This document shows positions 5,977-6,844 of a stretch of DNA of 6,844 bases, one piece after another. This DNA comes from Lachnospiraceae bacterium (GTDB lineage: Bacteria; Bacillota; Clostridia; Lachnospirales; Lachnospiraceae). The translations under genes were made by a program, and so were the position numbers. The stretch is from assembly GCA_017446125.1 (NCBI GenBank), contig JAFSRL010000135.1, positions 1 to 6,844 on the forward strand, in the 5' to 3' direction. Below the pieces are notes generated by a model. That model did not search any database and was not told where the DNA came from. It was given only the letters and a program-made list of their open reading frames with translations. Position 1 is the stretch's first letter. Each line of letters opens with the position of its first letter.

Positions 5977-6844
5977 TTATACATTCGCGAGGGCGCGGGC
6001 GATTCGTTCCGCCCCCTTCCCGTCGACCAGAGCGCGCATTCTGCTTGAAAGCGCCTGCCGTAACGCTGCGTCCTCCAGAAGCCGCTTCACCTGCTCCGCG
6101 ATATTTTTTACGACCGCTTCCGTCTCCTGTGTCACATAGTCCCTGGTCGCGTCACCCACACTGCCGGCATACAAAATGGCACCCTGCGCCGCAAGTCCCT
6201 TCACCTGACGCATCTGGTTGTCCGCCATTGCGAAAACAACCGCGGGCACGCCGAAGGCGCACAGCTCCAGCAACGTCGTTCCCCCTGCCGTCACCGCGAT
6301 GTCGCATTCCTTCATCAGTTGCGCCATGTCTTTGACGCTGCCGTCCGCGATGACGATGTCGAGGGACGGGGCAGAGGTGACCGGGGGACTGTCCCATCTG
6401 TCACCTGTTTCCCAAGGTGACCGGGGGACTGTCCCATCTGTCACCTCTATTTCTTCCAGCATCTTGCGGATTGCATCGCGCATTCCGTACGGATCGGTGC
6501 TGCCGGTGGTGATGAGGATGCGGTATGCATCCTTTTGAACCTTCCCCTTGAGGGGAAGGGGGACCGCTTGCGGTGGATGAGGTGTCTCTGCTGCCTCACT
6601 CGCAAACTGCGGTCGAAGCGGCGCGTACTCCAAGCCCGCGAGCACAAGGTCCGCGTTGTTGTAGTGCGCGTCATGCGCATCCGGCATATAGTTGATGATG
6701 ATGTCCGCGTTTAAATCCTCGCGGTTGAAGTCGTCGATGATGGCGATGCGCGCGGCATGGTCCGTGCCGCCTTCCAAAGACAACGCATCCCGCAGCCGCG
6801 TGATGCAGGCGTTGTCGAACGCATAGGAGTCGAGAAGGATGATC
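5977..6844 (-). CDS. pseG: PseG-like UDP-sugar hydrolase of nonulosonic acid synthesis, N-terminus cut by window edge
   Basis: The frame is open from the right edge to TAA at 5979-5977, giving 288 C-terminal residues; the start and the N-terminal catalytic region lie outside. PseG removes UDP from UDP-2,4-diacetamido-2,4,6-trideoxy-L-altrose in the cytoplasm, before NeuB-like condensation to pseudaminic acid. Supporting segments in order are ILLDSYAFDN at the visible N-end, IAIIDDFNRED, the linker motif LEYAPLRPQF, the start of the C-terminal GT-B-like domain at RILITTGSTDPYG, the UDP-binding stretch AVTAGGTTLLELCAFGVP, and DGKGAERIARAL near the end. TTG at 6783 is an internal leucine, not a start, because coding similarity continues upstream. 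Two repeat-derived insertions interrupt the family pattern: one between LRPQF and RILITT, one between MLEEIE and LDIVIA. Both keep the frame, so the gene may still work. A related hydrolase of the same fold (NeuC-like or another UDP-sugar hydrolase) is the main alternative. Confidence 0.85.
   Translation of the reverse strand, partial: IILLDSYAFDNACITRLRDALSLEGGTDHAARIAIIDDFNREDLNADIIINYMPDAHDAHYNNADLVLAGLEYAPLRPQFASEAAETPHPPQAVPLPLKGKVQKDAYRILITTGSTDPYGMRDAIRKMLEEIEVTDGTVPRSPWETGDRWDSPPVTSAPSLDIVIADGSVKDMAQLMKECDIAVTAGGTTLLELCAFGVPAVVFAMADNQMRQVKGLAAQGAILYAGSVGDATRDYVTQETEAVVKNIAEQVKRLLEDAALRQALSSRMRALVDGKGAERIARALANV
6375..6406. repeat. 32-base palindromic repeat, copy 1, inside pseG
   Basis: This copy is identical over 32 bases to the one at 6415-6446. 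It starts AGGTGAC and ends GTCACCT, a perfect 7-base inverted pair, with an inner GGGAC/GTCCC pair around one base. On the coding strand it is read as part of TGDRWDSPPVTS. It resembles dispersed GGGACAGTCCCC-type palindromes that I recall from Bacillota genomes, though I could not check this. Confidence 0.9.
6415..6446. repeat. 32-base palindromic repeat, copy 2, inside pseG
   Basis: This is an exact second copy in the same orientation, 8 bases from copy 1 (period 40). Because 40 is not a multiple of three, the same DNA is read in another frame here, giving EVTDGTVPRSP. The two copies plus spacer span 72 bases, exactly 24 codons, so their joint presence keeps pseG in frame. Confidence 0.9.
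6538..6585. repeat. Double-hairpin palindromic element in the pseG interdomain linker
   Basis: Two adjacent inverted repeats are visible: CTTCCCCT/AGGGGAAG (8-base stem, 2-base loop, 6541-6558) and ACCGC/GCGGT (5-base stem, 2-base loop, 6563-6574). Read on the coding strand the element gives TPHPPQAVPLPLKGKV, a proline-rich stretch unlike the rest of the protein. From memory, sequences of this form (CTCATCCACCGC followed by CCCCTTCCCC) recur between genes in many Bacillota. Boundaries are approximate; with those given it spans 48 bases, 16 codons. Confidence 0.65.

Noticed and set aside
6375..6446. Start of a CRISPR array
   Set aside because: There are only two repeats, separated by 8 bases, each a strong full-length palindrome lying within a coding frame; no spacer-sized unit or cas gene is present.
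5977..6844. pseG as a pseudogene because of the repeat insertions
   Set aside because: The frame stays open to a natural stop, and the conserved motifs on both sides of each insertion are intact.

Overview
The window carries five protein-coding genes, all on the minus strand, so transcription runs from right to left. Base composition is moderately GC-rich. Compact operons, Shine-Dalgarno sites of the GGAGG type, TTG and GTG starts, and a B. subtilis YkoS-like protein point to a Bacillota bacterium, perhaps a GC-rich Lachnospiraceae or Negativicutes relative. The genus cannot be fixed from sequence alone.

Layout in transcription order: (1) 6844-5977, the C-terminal 288 residues of a PseG-like UDP-sugar hydrolase of nonulosonic (pseudaminic-type) acid biosynthesis, cut by the right edge. 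(2) 5976-5820, an AT-rich gap of 157 bases with a plausible promoter. (3) 5819-4671, a diverged PLP-dependent aminotransferase-like protein of the DegT/DnrJ/EryC1/StrS superfamily. (4) 4658-3609, a family 2 glycosyltransferase. (5) 3612-1849, a full-length exporter-type ABC protein resembling PglK/MsbA lipid-linked glycan flippases. (6) 1852 to the left edge, a large polytopic membrane protein with a C-terminal extracytoplasmic domain, resembling YkoS/DUF6044. Genes 3 to 6 are packed with a 12-base gap and two 4-base stop/start overlaps (GTGA and TTGA), so they look like one translationally coupled operon.

Together the genes read as part of a surface-glycan or glycoprotein-modification locus. 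A nonulosonate precursor is made, an amino sugar is possibly formed, a sugar is transferred in the cytoplasm, the lipid-linked product is flipped, and a membrane protein may act on the outer face. The order of action is inference.

The most unusual feature lies inside pseG. Its reading frame contains two different kinds of short palindromic repeat: a tandem pair of identical 32-base palindromes (together 72 bases, exactly 24 codons, the two copies read in different frames) and a 48-base double-hairpin element in the presumed interdomain linker. Both leave the frame open. I found no tRNA, rRNA, transposase, CRISPR array or plus-strand gene. No stretch over 300 bases lacks a gene.
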